This document shows, piece by piece, positions 42,607-51,704 of a stretch of 64,000 nucleotides of DNA. Position 1 is the stretch's first letter; each line of letters starts with the position of its first letter. Origin of the DNA: Haloplanus salinarum (GTDB taxonomy: Archaea > Halobacteriota > Halobacteria > Halobacteriales > Haloferacaceae); contig NZ_CP101823.1 of assembly GCF_024498175.1 (NCBI RefSeq), positions 1,426,001 to 1,490,000 of the forward strand. The letters are read 5' to 3'. Under the pieces are notes generated by a model. That model was not told the DNA's origin and made no database searches. It saw only the letters and a program-made list of their open reading frames with translations. The translations under genes and the position numbers were made by a program.

Positions 42607-44829
42607 ATGTTAGAACAGGTGAAACTCGATCGGTTCGACCTGCGGCCGAAACTCATCCTAGCCTTCGTGCTCGTGGCGTTGCTGGTGGGTGCGACGGGAC
42701 TGATGGGATACCAAGCGGTCGGCGCCGTCGACGGCGAGGCCCACGTCATCTCCGAGGACGCCGACAAGATCGACGCGTCGATGGAGATGTTGGTCGCCGT
42801 CGAGGAACAGCAGGTGGCAGTCCAAGCAGCCCTGCTCGGTGAGGACGATGCCAGAGCCGACTTCGAGAAAGCCAATTCCCACTTCGAAGAGTGGGCAGGG
42901 CGGATGGAGGGTACCGACCTGAGCGAGGAAGAACAGCAAGCCTTCGCCGATTTGCGGTCCAGACACCGGGAGTACACGGCCGTCGCTCAGGAGGTGTTCG
43001 ACGCGGCGGAGGCCGGTGAGACGGCGCGTGCCAGACGAGGATTGGCGGAACTGGACCCGATACTGACCGACATGCGCGAGGACGCACACACGCTCGAAGA
43101 ACGCGCCGTCGAGGACAAGGAAACAGCGGTCGCGTCGGCAGACAGCACCACGTCGACGGTTCAGTGGTTGCTTCTCGGACTGACTGCTGGGTCGTTCGTC
43201 TTGGCTATCGCTCTCGGGCTGTTCGTCGCGGGACGGATCATCCCGCCGATCACCAAGTTGGAGGAAACGGCACAGGCCGTCAGTGCCGGCGACCTCGACA
43301 ACGACCTCGAGGCCCACGTCGAAGACGACGAACTCGGCCGGATGATCGAGGCGTTCACCGAGATGCAGACGAACCTCCGGGGCGTATTCTCGCAGATCGG
43401 AACCGCCAGCCGTGGCTTGCGACAGGGCGACCTCGGGTGGGAGTTCGAGTCCAGCTATCCCGGTCGGTACGGCGAAACCGTCGCCGATCTCGAAGCGGGT
43501 GCCGACGAACTCGCGGAGAGTTTCGACGAGATTCGAGGTGTGAGTGACGACCTCCAGCAGGGAGTTCTGGACGGAGACGTCGATGCGAACCGCCCCGGCC
43601 AGTACGGCGAAGTGCTCACCGATCTCGCGACCGGGACGACCCAGTTATCGGAGAGCTTCGCACAGATATCGACCGTGAGTCGGGGTCTAAAGGACGGGGA
43701 ACTCGATCAGGTCGTCGACACGGACTACCCGGGAACGTTCGGATCGACACTGAGTGACCTCGAAAACGGAATCGAGCAGCTGGATACGAGCGTCGCACGT
43801 GTCCAGTCCATCGCGGACGACGTCGCAACGTCGAGTCAGAGCGTGGCGAGCAGTTCGGAAGAGATCGAACAGGCCAGCAAGCAGGTCGCGGAGTCCGTCG
43901 AAGAGATCTCGCGCGGTGCGGACACACAGAGCGAGAACCTCGACGAGGTGGCCGGCGAGATGAACGACATGTCGGCGACCGTCGAGGAAATCGCCTCCTC
44001 GGCAGAGGAGGTGGCTACAACTGCCAGTACGGCCGTCGAGCGCGGCGAGACTGGCCGACAGTACGCCTCGGAAGCGACCGATGAGATCCAGTCGATCGAA
44101 ACACGGGCCGACGAAGCGGCCACACAGGTCGAGGCGCTCGACGAGAAGATGGACCGGATCGGCGAGGTCGTCGAGATGATCGCCGACATCGCCGAACAGA
44201 CCAACATGCTGGCATTGAACGCCTCGATCGAGGCCGCGAAGGCTGGAGAAGCGGGCGAGGGGTTCGGTGTCGTGGCAGATGAAATAAAGTCCCTGGCAGG
44301 GGAGGCAGCCGAGGCGACCACCGACATCGAACAGCGCATCGAAGAGGTCCAGGCGACGACGGACGAGACCGTTGAGGGCATACAACAGATGAGCGATCGC
44401 GTCGAACGCGGCTCCGACACGATCGAAGACGCCATCGAGATGTTCGACGAAATCGCCAATACCGTCCAAGAGGCCGAAAGCGGCATCCGGGAAATCAGCG
44501 ACGCCACCGACGACCAGGCGGCCTCGTCGGAAGAGGTGGTGTCGATGGTCGACCAAGTCTCCAGCGTCAGCCAGCAGACGGCGGCCGAGGCGAGCAACGT
44601 CTCCGCCGCGACCGAAGAGCAGACCGCTTCACTGTCCGAGGCCTCGGAGAACGTGCAACAACTGTCCGCGCTCGCTGAGGAACTACACGACCAAGTGTCG
44701 GATTTCGACACCGGATCAGGTGTCGGTGCAGGAGCCAAGGCGACAGCGGGATCGGCGGCCGCGGCCGACGGCGGACACCACATCTCCGAGACCGATGCTC
44801 GAACGCCGGAGTACGATGGAGAAACGTAA
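42607..44829 (+). CDS. Membrane methyl-accepting transducer (Htr)
   Basis: A protein of 740 residues. Membrane helix 1 is at about 16-38 and helix 2 at 186-209, bounding an extracellular four-helix-bundle-like sensor of about 145 residues. A HAMP domain (210-262), further HAMP-like repeats to about 400, and the MCP signalling domain follow, with the hairpin tip [35 protein letters not shown] at about 529-565. It reports to CheA/CheW for taxis. The outer sensor sees an extracellular cue; a rhodopsin partner is not encoded nearby. Confidence 0.93.
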   Translation: MLEQVKLDRFDLRPKLILAFVLVALLVGATGLMGYQAVGAVDGEAHVISEDADKIDASMEMLVAVEEQQVAVQAALLGEDDARADFEKANSHFEEWAGRMEGTDLSEEEQQAFADLRSRHREYTAVAQEVFDAAEAGETARARRGLAELDPILTDMREDAHTLEERAVEDKETAVASADSTTSTVQWLLLGLTAGSFVLAIALGLFVAGRIIPPITKLEETAQAVSAGDLDNDLEAHVEDDELGRMIEAFTEMQTNLRGVFSQIGTASRGLRQGDLGWEFESSYPGRYGETVADLEAGADELAESFDEIRGVSDDLQQGVLDGDVDANRPGQYGEVLTDLATGTTQLSESFAQISTVSRGLKDGELDQVVDTDYPGTFGSTLSDLENGIEQLDTSVARVQSIADDVATSSQSVASSSEEIEQASKQVAESVEEISRGADTQSENLDEVAGEMNDMSATVEEIASSAEEVATTASTAVERGETGRQYASEATDEIQSIETRADEAATQVEALDEKMDRIGEVVEMIADIAEQTNMLALNASIEAAKAGEAGEGFGVVADEIKSLAGEAAEATTDIEQRIEEVQATTDETVEGIQQMSDRVERGSDTIEDAIEMFDEIANTVQEAESGIREISDATDDQAASSEEVVSMVDQVSSVSQQTAAEASNVSAATEEQTASLSEASENVQQLSALAEELHDQVSDFDTGSGVGAGAKATAGSAAAADGGHHISETDARTPEYDGET

Positions 44830-44957
44830 GCCGATGAGGGCACGTCACGTTCCCGAGTCCACGCTCGTGGGAGGGCGGTACGCTATCGGTATGGGAACTG
44901 TCTGCGACCTTGTCGACTGTTCGGAGGAACGGATCCGGAACCGACCTCGGCAGAAGC

Positions 44958-46763
44958 ATGAGTGAGGCGAAGGCCTTGATCGAGACTGAAGAGTTGATAC
45001 AGGTTCTCCACGTGGACGATCAAGCCGATTTCGCCGATCTCACTGCGACGTTCCTCGAGCGAGCGGACGACCGGTTCACCGTCGAGACGGCGAGTAGCGC
45101 CGACGGTGGATTGGAGAGGATCGACGAGCGTCGACCCGACTGCATCGTCTCGGATTACAATATGCCCGGCATGAACGGCCTCGAGTTCTTCGAAGCTGTC
45201 CGAGAGCGGTATCCCGACCTTCCGTTCATCCTGTTTACTGGCAAGGGCAGCGAGACCATCGCCAGCGAAGCACTCTCTGCTGGCGTTACCGACTACCTCC
45301 AGAAGGGGTCCGCCACCGACCGGTACGACCTCTTGGCCAACCGGATCCGGAACGCCGTCCGGACACGACGCGAGGCACGGCGGGCCGACAGACAGCAACA
45401 ACTGATGCGACTGACGGAGTTCGTCGGCGACACCGGTGGGTGGGAACTGGATCGAGGGAGTGATACTGTCCTGCTGACGGCCGGCGCCCAGCGAGCGGTC
45501 GGCCGCCCTGGCCAAGCCGAAATCCCTCTGGAGGAGGCGATAGCACTGTTCCACCCGGACGACCGCGAAGACATTCGGCACACACTCACCAGGGCGTTCG
45601 AGACGGGCGAGGAACTGCACAACACGTGGCGACTTCAGTCAGGGGACGGCGACGAGCGTCTGATAGAAATGACGATCACTCCCGTCGTAGAATCCGGTGG
45701 GAGGGTAACGAAACTCCGTGGAGCGGGTCACGATATCACCGACCGCAAGGAGCGTCGGCAGGAACTCGAAAAGTACGAGACGATCATCGAGGCGTTGACC
45801 GACGCCGTGTACGTGCTCAACGAGGAGGGGCGATTCACATTTGTCAGCGACGAACTCGTCGAGTTGGTCGGCTACGACCGGGAAACCATTCTCGGAAGCA
45901 CGCCGTCACTCATCAAGGACGAGGATGCCGTCGAACGGGCAAAACACCACTTGGGTCGGTTGCTGTCGAGTGACGGCCCGCAGACGGTACAATTCGAAGT
46001 GACGATCCAGCCATGTGACGGCGACCCGATCGTCTGTGAGGATCACATAGGTGTCCTTCCCTACGAAGGTGACGAGTTCGACGGGTCAGTCGGGACACTC
46101 CGAGATATCACAGAGCGCAAAGAGCGTGCACGGAAACTTGAACGGCAAAACGCCCGTCTCGAAGCGTTCGCAAGCATCGTCAGCCACGATCTCCGAAATC
46201 CGCTCATGACTGCCCAGGGCCGCCTCGAACTGGCACAGGCCGATTGTGACTCCCCTCACCTAGATGAAGTGGGTGACGCAGTCGATCGCTGTCAGGCGCT
46301 CATCGATGATCTATTGGCGCTTGCTCGGAGTGGGAACTCACTCGGAACGACGGAACCGGTCACCCTGTCCGAACTGGCTGAGGAGTGTTGGCGGACGACG
46401 CCGAGTGCGGACGCAACGCTCGCTGTCGAAACCGATCTGACGATATCGGCTGATCGGAGCCGACTTCAGCAGTTGTTCGAGAATCTCTTTAGGAACGCCG
46501 TCAACCACGGAGGCAGTGAGGTAACGGTGACCGTCGGAAAGATAGCTGACGGGTTCTACGTCGCGGACGATGGAGCGGGAAGTCCCGACGAAGAACGCGA
46601 CGATATTTTCGAGGCTGGCTACTCGACCGCTGACGATGGCACTGGATTCGGCCTCGCAATCGTCAAGGAGATCGTGGTGGCACACGGCTGGGAAATCCGC
46701 GTGACCGACAGCGAGACCGGCGGCACCCGCTTCGAGATTATCGGCATCAAAACCGCACATTGA
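44958..46763 (+). CDS. Hybrid REC-PAS-PAS-histidine kinase
   Basis: A protein of 601 residues. The receiver (1-125) has Asp20/Asp21, phospho-acceptor Asp66 (VSDYNMPGMNG), Thr94 and Lys116. PAS-type domains lie at about 150-265 and 270-390. HisKA has His410 in SIVSHDLRNPL, and the HATPase has NLFRNAVNHG, DDGAGSP and GTGFGLAIVKEI. The receiver at the N-terminus suggests it is itself phosphorylated by another kinase. ATG 44958 begins the receiver; earlier in-frame starts lack similarity. Confidence 0.92.
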   Translation: MSEAKALIETEELIQVLHVDDQADFADLTATFLERADDRFTVETASSADGGLERIDERRPDCIVSDYNMPGMNGLEFFEAVRERYPDLPFILFTGKGSETIASEALSAGVTDYLQKGSATDRYDLLANRIRNAVRTRREARRADRQQQLMRLTEFVGDTGGWELDRGSDTVLLTAGAQRAVGRPGQAEIPLEEAIALFHPDDREDIRHTLTRAFETGEELHNTWRLQSGDGDERLIEMTITPVVESGGRVTKLRGAGHDITDRKERRQELEKYETIIEALTDAVYVLNEEGRFTFVSDELVELVGYDRETILGSTPSLIKDEDAVERAKHHLGRLLSSDGPQTVQFEVTIQPCDGDPIVCEDHIGVLPYEGDEFDGSVGTLRDITERKERARKLERQNARLEAFASIVSHDLRNPLMTAQGRLELAQADCDSPHLDEVGDAVDRCQALIDDLLALARSGNSLGTTEPVTLSELAEECWRTTPSADATLAVETDLTISADRSRLQQLFENLFRNAVNHGGSEVTVTVGKIADGFYVADDGAGSPDEERDDIFEAGYSTADDGTGFGLAIVKEIVVAHGWEIRVTDSETGGTRFEIIGIKTAH

Positions 46764-46797
46764 GCGAACCCATTTTTTAGCTTCTCCGCCGAATCCC

Positions 46798-46807
46798 GTT
46801 ATCTAGA
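46798..46807 (+). promoter_or_regulatory. GTTATCTAGA site upstream of kaiC-like operon
   Basis: CCCGTTATCTAGA (46795-46807) is followed by a TATA-like GTCTTATCTCC at about 46812-46822. The kaiC-like ATG is at 46855, or transcription could begin near 46844. The motif and spacing to TATA match the HalOD1 and transducer promoters. Confidence 0.6.
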
Positions 46808-46854
46808 CTGTCGTCTTATCTCCCTCGGGGCCGGTTGACAAGACATGATACACG

Positions 46855-48372
46855 ATGTCTGATCACTCTCGCGATCCGGCGACCGAGGAAATCGATCTGG
46901 TAGCGTCGGGTATCCCCGAACTGGACGAACTGCTCAACGGAGGGCTTGTTCGGGGCCGTACGTACCTCGTCCAGGGCGCATCGGGAACGGGGAAGTCGCT
47001 GCTCGGTCAGCACTTCCTGCGAGCGGGACTCGATGCCGACGAGACAGTCGTCTACATCCACGGCGAGGAGTCGAGAGACGACATTCTCGTCAACGCAGCA
47101 CGGCTCGACGTCGACATTCGGGACGCCGAGTTTTTAGACATCGGGCCCGGGACGGACTTTTTCGCCGAGGACAAGTCGTACAACCTGGTCGAAGCGAGCG
47201 AAGTCGAATCCGAACAGTTCACACAGGATATCAAACACGTAATCGAGGAGGTGGATCCGGCCCGGATTCTCATCGACCCGATCACCCAACTCCAGTACGT
47301 GGAACGGGACGAATACCAGTACCGGAAGCGGTTGCAGTCGCTCATCCGGTTCCTTCGGGACCGACAGGTCACGACAGTCGCGACGCGAACGCTCGACAGG
47401 GAGCGCACTCGCGAGACCAGACACGACGATTTCGAATCGTTGAGCGACGGCGTCGTCAACCTGTCTCTCGACGAGCACGAGCGCCGGATCGCCGTGCCGA
47501 AACACCGTGGTCTCGGCCAGAGCGACGGGACCCACGGACTGGAAATCCGCGAGCATGGGATCGAAGTCTATCCACAGACCATCCCGAAACACGAGAACCG
47601 AACGTTCGACCCGGAACTGATCCCGACCGGACACGAAGCTCTCGACGGACTCCTCGGTGGCGGGATCGAACGCGGGACCGTCTCGTTTATCAGCGGGCCG
47701 ACCGGCATCGGCAAATCGACCACCGGCGCACAGATACTTTCGGGCATCGTCGAAGACGGTGGGACAGCGCTCGGATACCTCTTCGAGGAGTCGATCGACC
47801 AGTTCGTCCATCGCTCGGAAACACTCGGACTCCCGATCTCGGAGATGCGGGCGCAGGGATCACTGGCGCTGACAGAGACCGAACCGCTCGTGCGTTCGGC
47901 CGAGGAGTTCGATCGGCACGTCCTCGACCAGGTCGACGAGCACGCGCCGGACGCAGTGTTCGTCGACGGGCTCTCGGGCTACAAGATCTCGCTCCAGGGC
48001 GACGACCAGCGACTTGTTCGCCGGTTACACGGCCTCACCAGGGTTCTCAAGAATCGCGGTATTGCAGTCATTATCACGGACGAGGCGGACCGCCTCACCG
48101 GCATCCCGGAAGCCACGAGCACGAACACCAGTTACATCGCGGACAACATCGTGTTTCTCACCTATGTGGAAGTCGACGGCGAACTGGACCGAGCGATCGG
48201 AGTCGTGAAAAAGCGACTCGGGGATTTCGACAGCCGGTTCCACCGGTTCGCGATCGAGTCCGGCGAGGGGCTGGTTATCGAAGGACCATTCGATACCGTT
48301 CGGGGGATCATGCAGGGTAGTTCAACGCATCGCGTTCCAGATGAGTCCCACCAGACAACGGACCAATCATGA
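46855..48372 (+). CDS. Double-domain KaiC/RadA-like ATPase
   Basis: A protein of 505 residues with two KaiC-type RecA domains. Walker A motifs are GASGTGKS at 41-48 and GPTGIGKS at 281-288; each domain has the EES motif after the second strand (YIHGEES, YLFEES). Archaeal KaiC-like proteins are usually signalling ATPases rather than a proven clock, since KaiA and KaiB are absent. Its stop overlaps the LOV-kinase start by 4 bases, so the two are translated together and probably act together. Confidence 0.92.
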   Translation: MSDHSRDPATEEIDLVASGIPELDELLNGGLVRGRTYLVQGASGTGKSLLGQHFLRAGLDADETVVYIHGEESRDDILVNAARLDVDIRDAEFLDIGPGTDFFAEDKSYNLVEASEVESEQFTQDIKHVIEEVDPARILIDPITQLQYVERDEYQYRKRLQSLIRFLRDRQVTTVATRTLDRERTRETRHDDFESLSDGVVNLSLDEHERRIAVPKHRGLGQSDGTHGLEIREHGIEVYPQTIPKHENRTFDPELIPTGHEALDGLLGGGIERGTVSFISGPTGIGKSTTGAQILSGIVEDGGTALGYLFEESIDQFVHRSETLGLPISEMRAQGSLALTETEPLVRSAEEFDRHVLDQVDEHAPDAVFVDGLSGYKISLQGDDQRLVRRLHGLTRVLKNRGIAVIITDEADRLTGIPEATSTNTSYIADNIVFLTYVEVDGELDRAIGVVKKRLGDFDSRFHRFAIESGEGLVIEGPFDTVRGIMQGSSTHRVPDESHQTTDQS

Positions 48373-50591
48373 CCGCCCAGTCGAGTCGCGAAGTGAGTGA
48401 GCGACACACCATACAACTCCTGATACACGGAGATAACGACCGGGAAGCGCTCGAAGAATTTCTTGACGAACGGTACGACGTCGTCGCCGATGACACCCTC
48501 CAGCCCGTCGATTGTTATGTCGTTGGTGAACAGATGGTACCGACGTACCGCGACGCGTTGCGAGAGCACAAAAAAGAGGCCCACCCGACCTTCACGCCCG
48601 TCCTGTTGATTCAACAGGAAGGGTCGAGGGGAACGGTCCCGTTGCCGTCCGAGCAGAACGGCAACGGGCCACCGCTCGTTGACGAAGTGGTGTCAGCACC
48701 TGTCGACCGGACGACCCTGTTTCGTCGTGTGGGGAATTTGTTGGCGAGGCGTGAGCAGTCGGTGGAGTTGTCCACGCGCTACGAGGACGTGCAGATTCGA
48801 TTTCAGCGGCTGTTCGATTCGACGAACGACGCAATCTTCGTTGTTGCTCCATCTGGCGACGAGATCACCGAGTGCAACCCCGCGGCGTGTGACCTCGTGG
48901 GATACTCACGTGACGAATTGCTCTCTATCTCGCCGACCCAGACAATCCACGCCGACGATCGCGAGCGGTTCCGGTCTTTCCTCCAGCAGGTACAGGAGGC
49001 GGGGCAGGGATCGACCGACGACCTCACGTGTCAGACGAAGGAAGGAGAAACGCGACAGTTGGAGGTGTCGGCTGCGACGCTTGAGGATTCCGACCAGTCA
49101 CCGATAATCCTCTCTGCACGCGACGTGACAGACCGGAAAACGTACGCCCGCGAGCTCGAACTGAAATCCCAGGCGATGGACAAAGCGCCCGTCGGGATCA
49201 CCATCACCGATCCCAACCGAGATGATAACCCGATGATCTACGTAAACGAGGGATTCGAAGCGCTGACTGGGTATTCTGAGTCGGAATCGCTCGGCCGCAA
49301 CTGTCGGTTTCTCCAGGGTGAGGCCACTCGGGAGGAACCAGTCGCCGAAATGCGGAAGGCAGTTGAGAAGGACGAGCCGGTATCCGTGGAACTCCGGAAC
49401 TACCGGAAGGACGGCAGTCAGTTCTGGAACCGCGTCAGTATCGCGCCGGTGAGAGATGACGCCGGAACCGTCGAGAATTACGTCGGGTTCCAGGAGAACG
49501 TTTCCGAGCGCAAAGAGCGCGAAATGGACTTACAGCTGTTCAAAAAAGCCGTCGAGAGCGCAGGACATGCGGTCTTCATCACTGACAGGGAGGGCACTAT
49601 CGAGTACGTGAATCCGAAATTCGAAGCCCGAACCGGCTATACTCGTGAGGAAGCTGTCGGTAAAACCCCTCGCATCATCAAGTCGGGCAAACAGGACGCG
49701 GCGTTCTACGACCGGATGTGGCAGACGATCCTTTCGGGCGAGCAGTGGAATGCAAATCTCATCAATCAGCGCAAAAACGGGGAGCTGTACCACGTCAACC
49801 AGACGATCTCGCCCATCGCGAACGGCGACGGAGAGATTACGCACTTCGTCACGATCGAGTCCGACGTGACGAATCGTCGGTTGCGCAAACAGCAACTCGA
49901 CGTTCTCAATCGCGTCTTGCGCCACAATCTCAGGAACGGAACGAATGTTATTCAGGGCCGGGCAGAACTACTCCGTAAATCGCTGGGCGATGACGAACAT
50001 CGGGCGGACGTCCGGGCGATCGAAGAACGGGCGGACGCTCTGGCGACGCTGGGTGACAAAGCCGGAACTGTGCGCTCGCTGTTCGAAAACGAAGTGTCCG
50101 CTGAGACCGCTACCAACGTGACGGAGTTAGTTAGCGATGTCGTCACCACCGTTTCTGAAGAGTATTCGACCGCTTCATTCGATGTCGATGATTCTGACCC
50201 ACTCTACGTTCGGGCGGATAGCCAGTTGAAGATGGCACTTAAGGAACTACTGGACAACGCCGTCGTCCACAACGACCAACCCAAACCCGAGGTGACGGTC
50301 ACCACCAGACCGTCCAGAGAAAAGCAGTCTGAACAGTGGATCGACATCGAAATTGTGGATAACGGACCGGGCATCCCGGACCAAGAACTGGAGACGATCA
50401 AAGAGGGCGAGGAAACGCCGCTCCAGCACGGGACCGGACTCGGGCTCTGGATCGTCTACTGGACTGTCTCGCTGTACGGTGGCGAAGTCACATTCGTGGA
50501 TAACTCACCGCGTGGAACAGGCGTCGTATTGAACCTTCCTCGGATGTCCGCAGACTCATCCGTTCGGGGAACGCCCGTCGAACACCACTGA
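48369..50591 (+). CDS. LOV-domain sensor histidine kinase
   Basis: A protein of 740 residues. An N-terminal receiver-like region without phospho-acceptor motif (about 10-125) precedes PAS1 (140-255), a LOV-type PAS2 (265-380) and PAS3 (390-500). PAS2 has the flavin-binding signature GRNCRFLQ with reactive Cys312, and the strand RKDGSQFWNRVSIAPV, diagnostic for LOV. HisKA has His519 in VLRHNLRNG; the HATPase has KELLDNAVVHND, DNGPGIPD and GTGLGLWIVYW. It likely detects blue light and signals with the KaiC-like ATPase whose stop overlaps its start. Confidence 0.93.
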   Translation: MTAQSSREVSERHTIQLLIHGDNDREALEEFLDERYDVVADDTLQPVDCYVVGEQMVPTYRDALREHKKEAHPTFTPVLLIQQEGSRGTVPLPSEQNGNGPPLVDEVVSAPVDRTTLFRRVGNLLARREQSVELSTRYEDVQIRFQRLFDSTNDAIFVVAPSGDEITECNPAACDLVGYSRDELLSISPTQTIHADDRERFRSFLQQVQEAGQGSTDDLTCQTKEGETRQLEVSAATLEDSDQSPIILSARDVTDRKTYARELELKSQAMDKAPVGITITDPNRDDNPMIYVNEGFEALTGYSESESLGRNCRFLQGEATREEPVAEMRKAVEKDEPVSVELRNYRKDGSQFWNRVSIAPVRDDAGTVENYVGFQENVSERKEREMDLQLFKKAVESAGHAVFITDREGTIEYVNPKFEARTGYTREEAVGKTPRIIKSGKQDAAFYDRMWQTILSGEQWNANLINQRKNGELYHVNQTISPIANGDGEITHFVTIESDVTNRRLRKQQLDVLNRVLRHNLRNGTNVIQGRAELLRKSLGDDEHRADVRAIEERADALATLGDKAGTVRSLFENEVSAETATNVTELVSDVVTTVSEEYSTASFDVDDSDPLYVRADSQLKMALKELLDNAVVHNDQPKPEVTVTTRPSREKQSEQWIDIEIVDNGPGIPDQELETIKEGEETPLQHGTGLGLWIVYWTVSLYGGEVTFVDNSPRGTGVVLNLPRMSADSSVRGTPVEHH

Positions 50592-50594
50592 CCA

Positions 50595-51704
50595 ATGGAA
50601 GACACTGCGACTTCGGACACACGGAGCGAGAATCAGGCGGATCGGTATCGGATGCTCGTCGAAGAGTCGAACGACCTCGCCACGATCATCGACACTGACG
50701 GAACGATGACATACGTGAGCCCCGCGGTCACCCGAGTGCTCGGCTACGATTCCGAGGAGTTAGTCGGGAACTCTGGCTACGAATACGTCCATCCCGACGA
50801 CCGGGAGAAAAACGCCGAGGCGGTCGAAGCTGTTCTTGAGACTCCGGACGAACCCCAGACCGTCGAAGTCCGATTCAAACACGCCGACGGGTCGTGGTGC
50901 TGGATCGAAGCCACGATGCGGAACCGGCTCGAAGACGATGTCATCGACGGTATTCTACTCAACAGCCGGGAGATTACCGAGCGGAAAGAACAGGAACGCG
51001 AACTCCGCGAACTGGCTGGAGAGTACGAGGCCCTCCTCAACAATACAGAGGACGCAATCTTCTTCGTCGATGTCGACGCTTCAGACGGCGACGTTACGTT
51101 CGAATTCGACCGGATCAGCCCGGCATACGAGCGACAGACCGGCCTTACGACCGAAGAGGTCCGGGGAGAAACGCCTCGTGATGTATTCGGTGAGCAAGCG
51201 GGAGCAGAACTCGAAGCGAACTATCACCGGTGTGCCAAGGCTCGTGAGCCGATCTCGTATCAGGAAGAGCTAGAAATCGATGAGGAGGCACACATCTGGC
51301 AGACGAATCTCGCGCCAGTACTCACTGACGGCGACGTAACCCGTCTCGTGGGAATCACCCGGAACGTCACCGACCGCGTCGAACGGGAACGACAGCTTCG
51401 TCGGCAAAAGGAGCGGCTCGACGAGTTTGCGAGCGTCGTCTCCCACGACCTGCGCAATCCGCTCAACGTCGCACAGGGCCGCGCAACGATCCTCGATGAA
51501 CAGACAGAGAGCGAACATCTCGATCCACTCCTGCGGGCACTCGACCGGATGGAAGCTATCGTCGAGGACACGCTGACACTCGCTCGTCAAGGTGAGACGA
51601 TAGACGAAACGGAGTCGGTCAGTCTGACCGATCTCGTCGGGAAGTGCTGGGGAACGGTAGACACAGACGCGGCGACCCTCGAATTGACATCCTCCTCCGC
51701 CTGA
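50595..51704 (+). CDS. PAS-PAS histidine kinase, truncated before the ATPase domain
   Basis: PAS domains at about 15-130 and 140-260 and a HisKA helix pair with His284 (SVVSHDLRNPL) are intact. The frame then enters the end of a tnpB element at about 51687 and stops after adding TSSSA. The HATPase domain is absent on both sides of the element, so the 3' end is lost, not merely displaced. It cannot autophosphorylate by itself; it could still dimerise or accept phosphate from another kinase. It starts 3 bases after the LOV-kinase stop. Confidence 0.85.
   Translation: MEDTATSDTRSENQADRYRMLVEESNDLATIIDTDGTMTYVSPAVTRVLGYDSEELVGNSGYEYVHPDDREKNAEAVEAVLETPDEPQTVEVRFKHADGSWCWIEATMRNRLEDDVIDGILLNSREITERKEQERELRELAGEYEALLNNTEDAIFFVDVDASDGDVTFEFDRISPAYERQTGLTTEEVRGETPRDVFGEQAGAELEANYHRCAKAREPISYQEELEIDEEAHIWQTNLAPVLTDGDVTRLVGITRNVTDRVERERQLRRQKERLDEFASVVSHDLRNPLNVAQGRATILDEQTESEHLDPLLRALDRMEAIVEDTLTLARQGETIDETESVSLTDLVGKCWGTVDTDAATLELTSSSA

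Noticed and set aside
46855-48372. A circadian clock based on KaiC
   Set aside because: No KaiA or KaiB gene is present in the window, and archaeal KaiC-like proteins are widespread signalling ATPases; a clock role cannot be supported.
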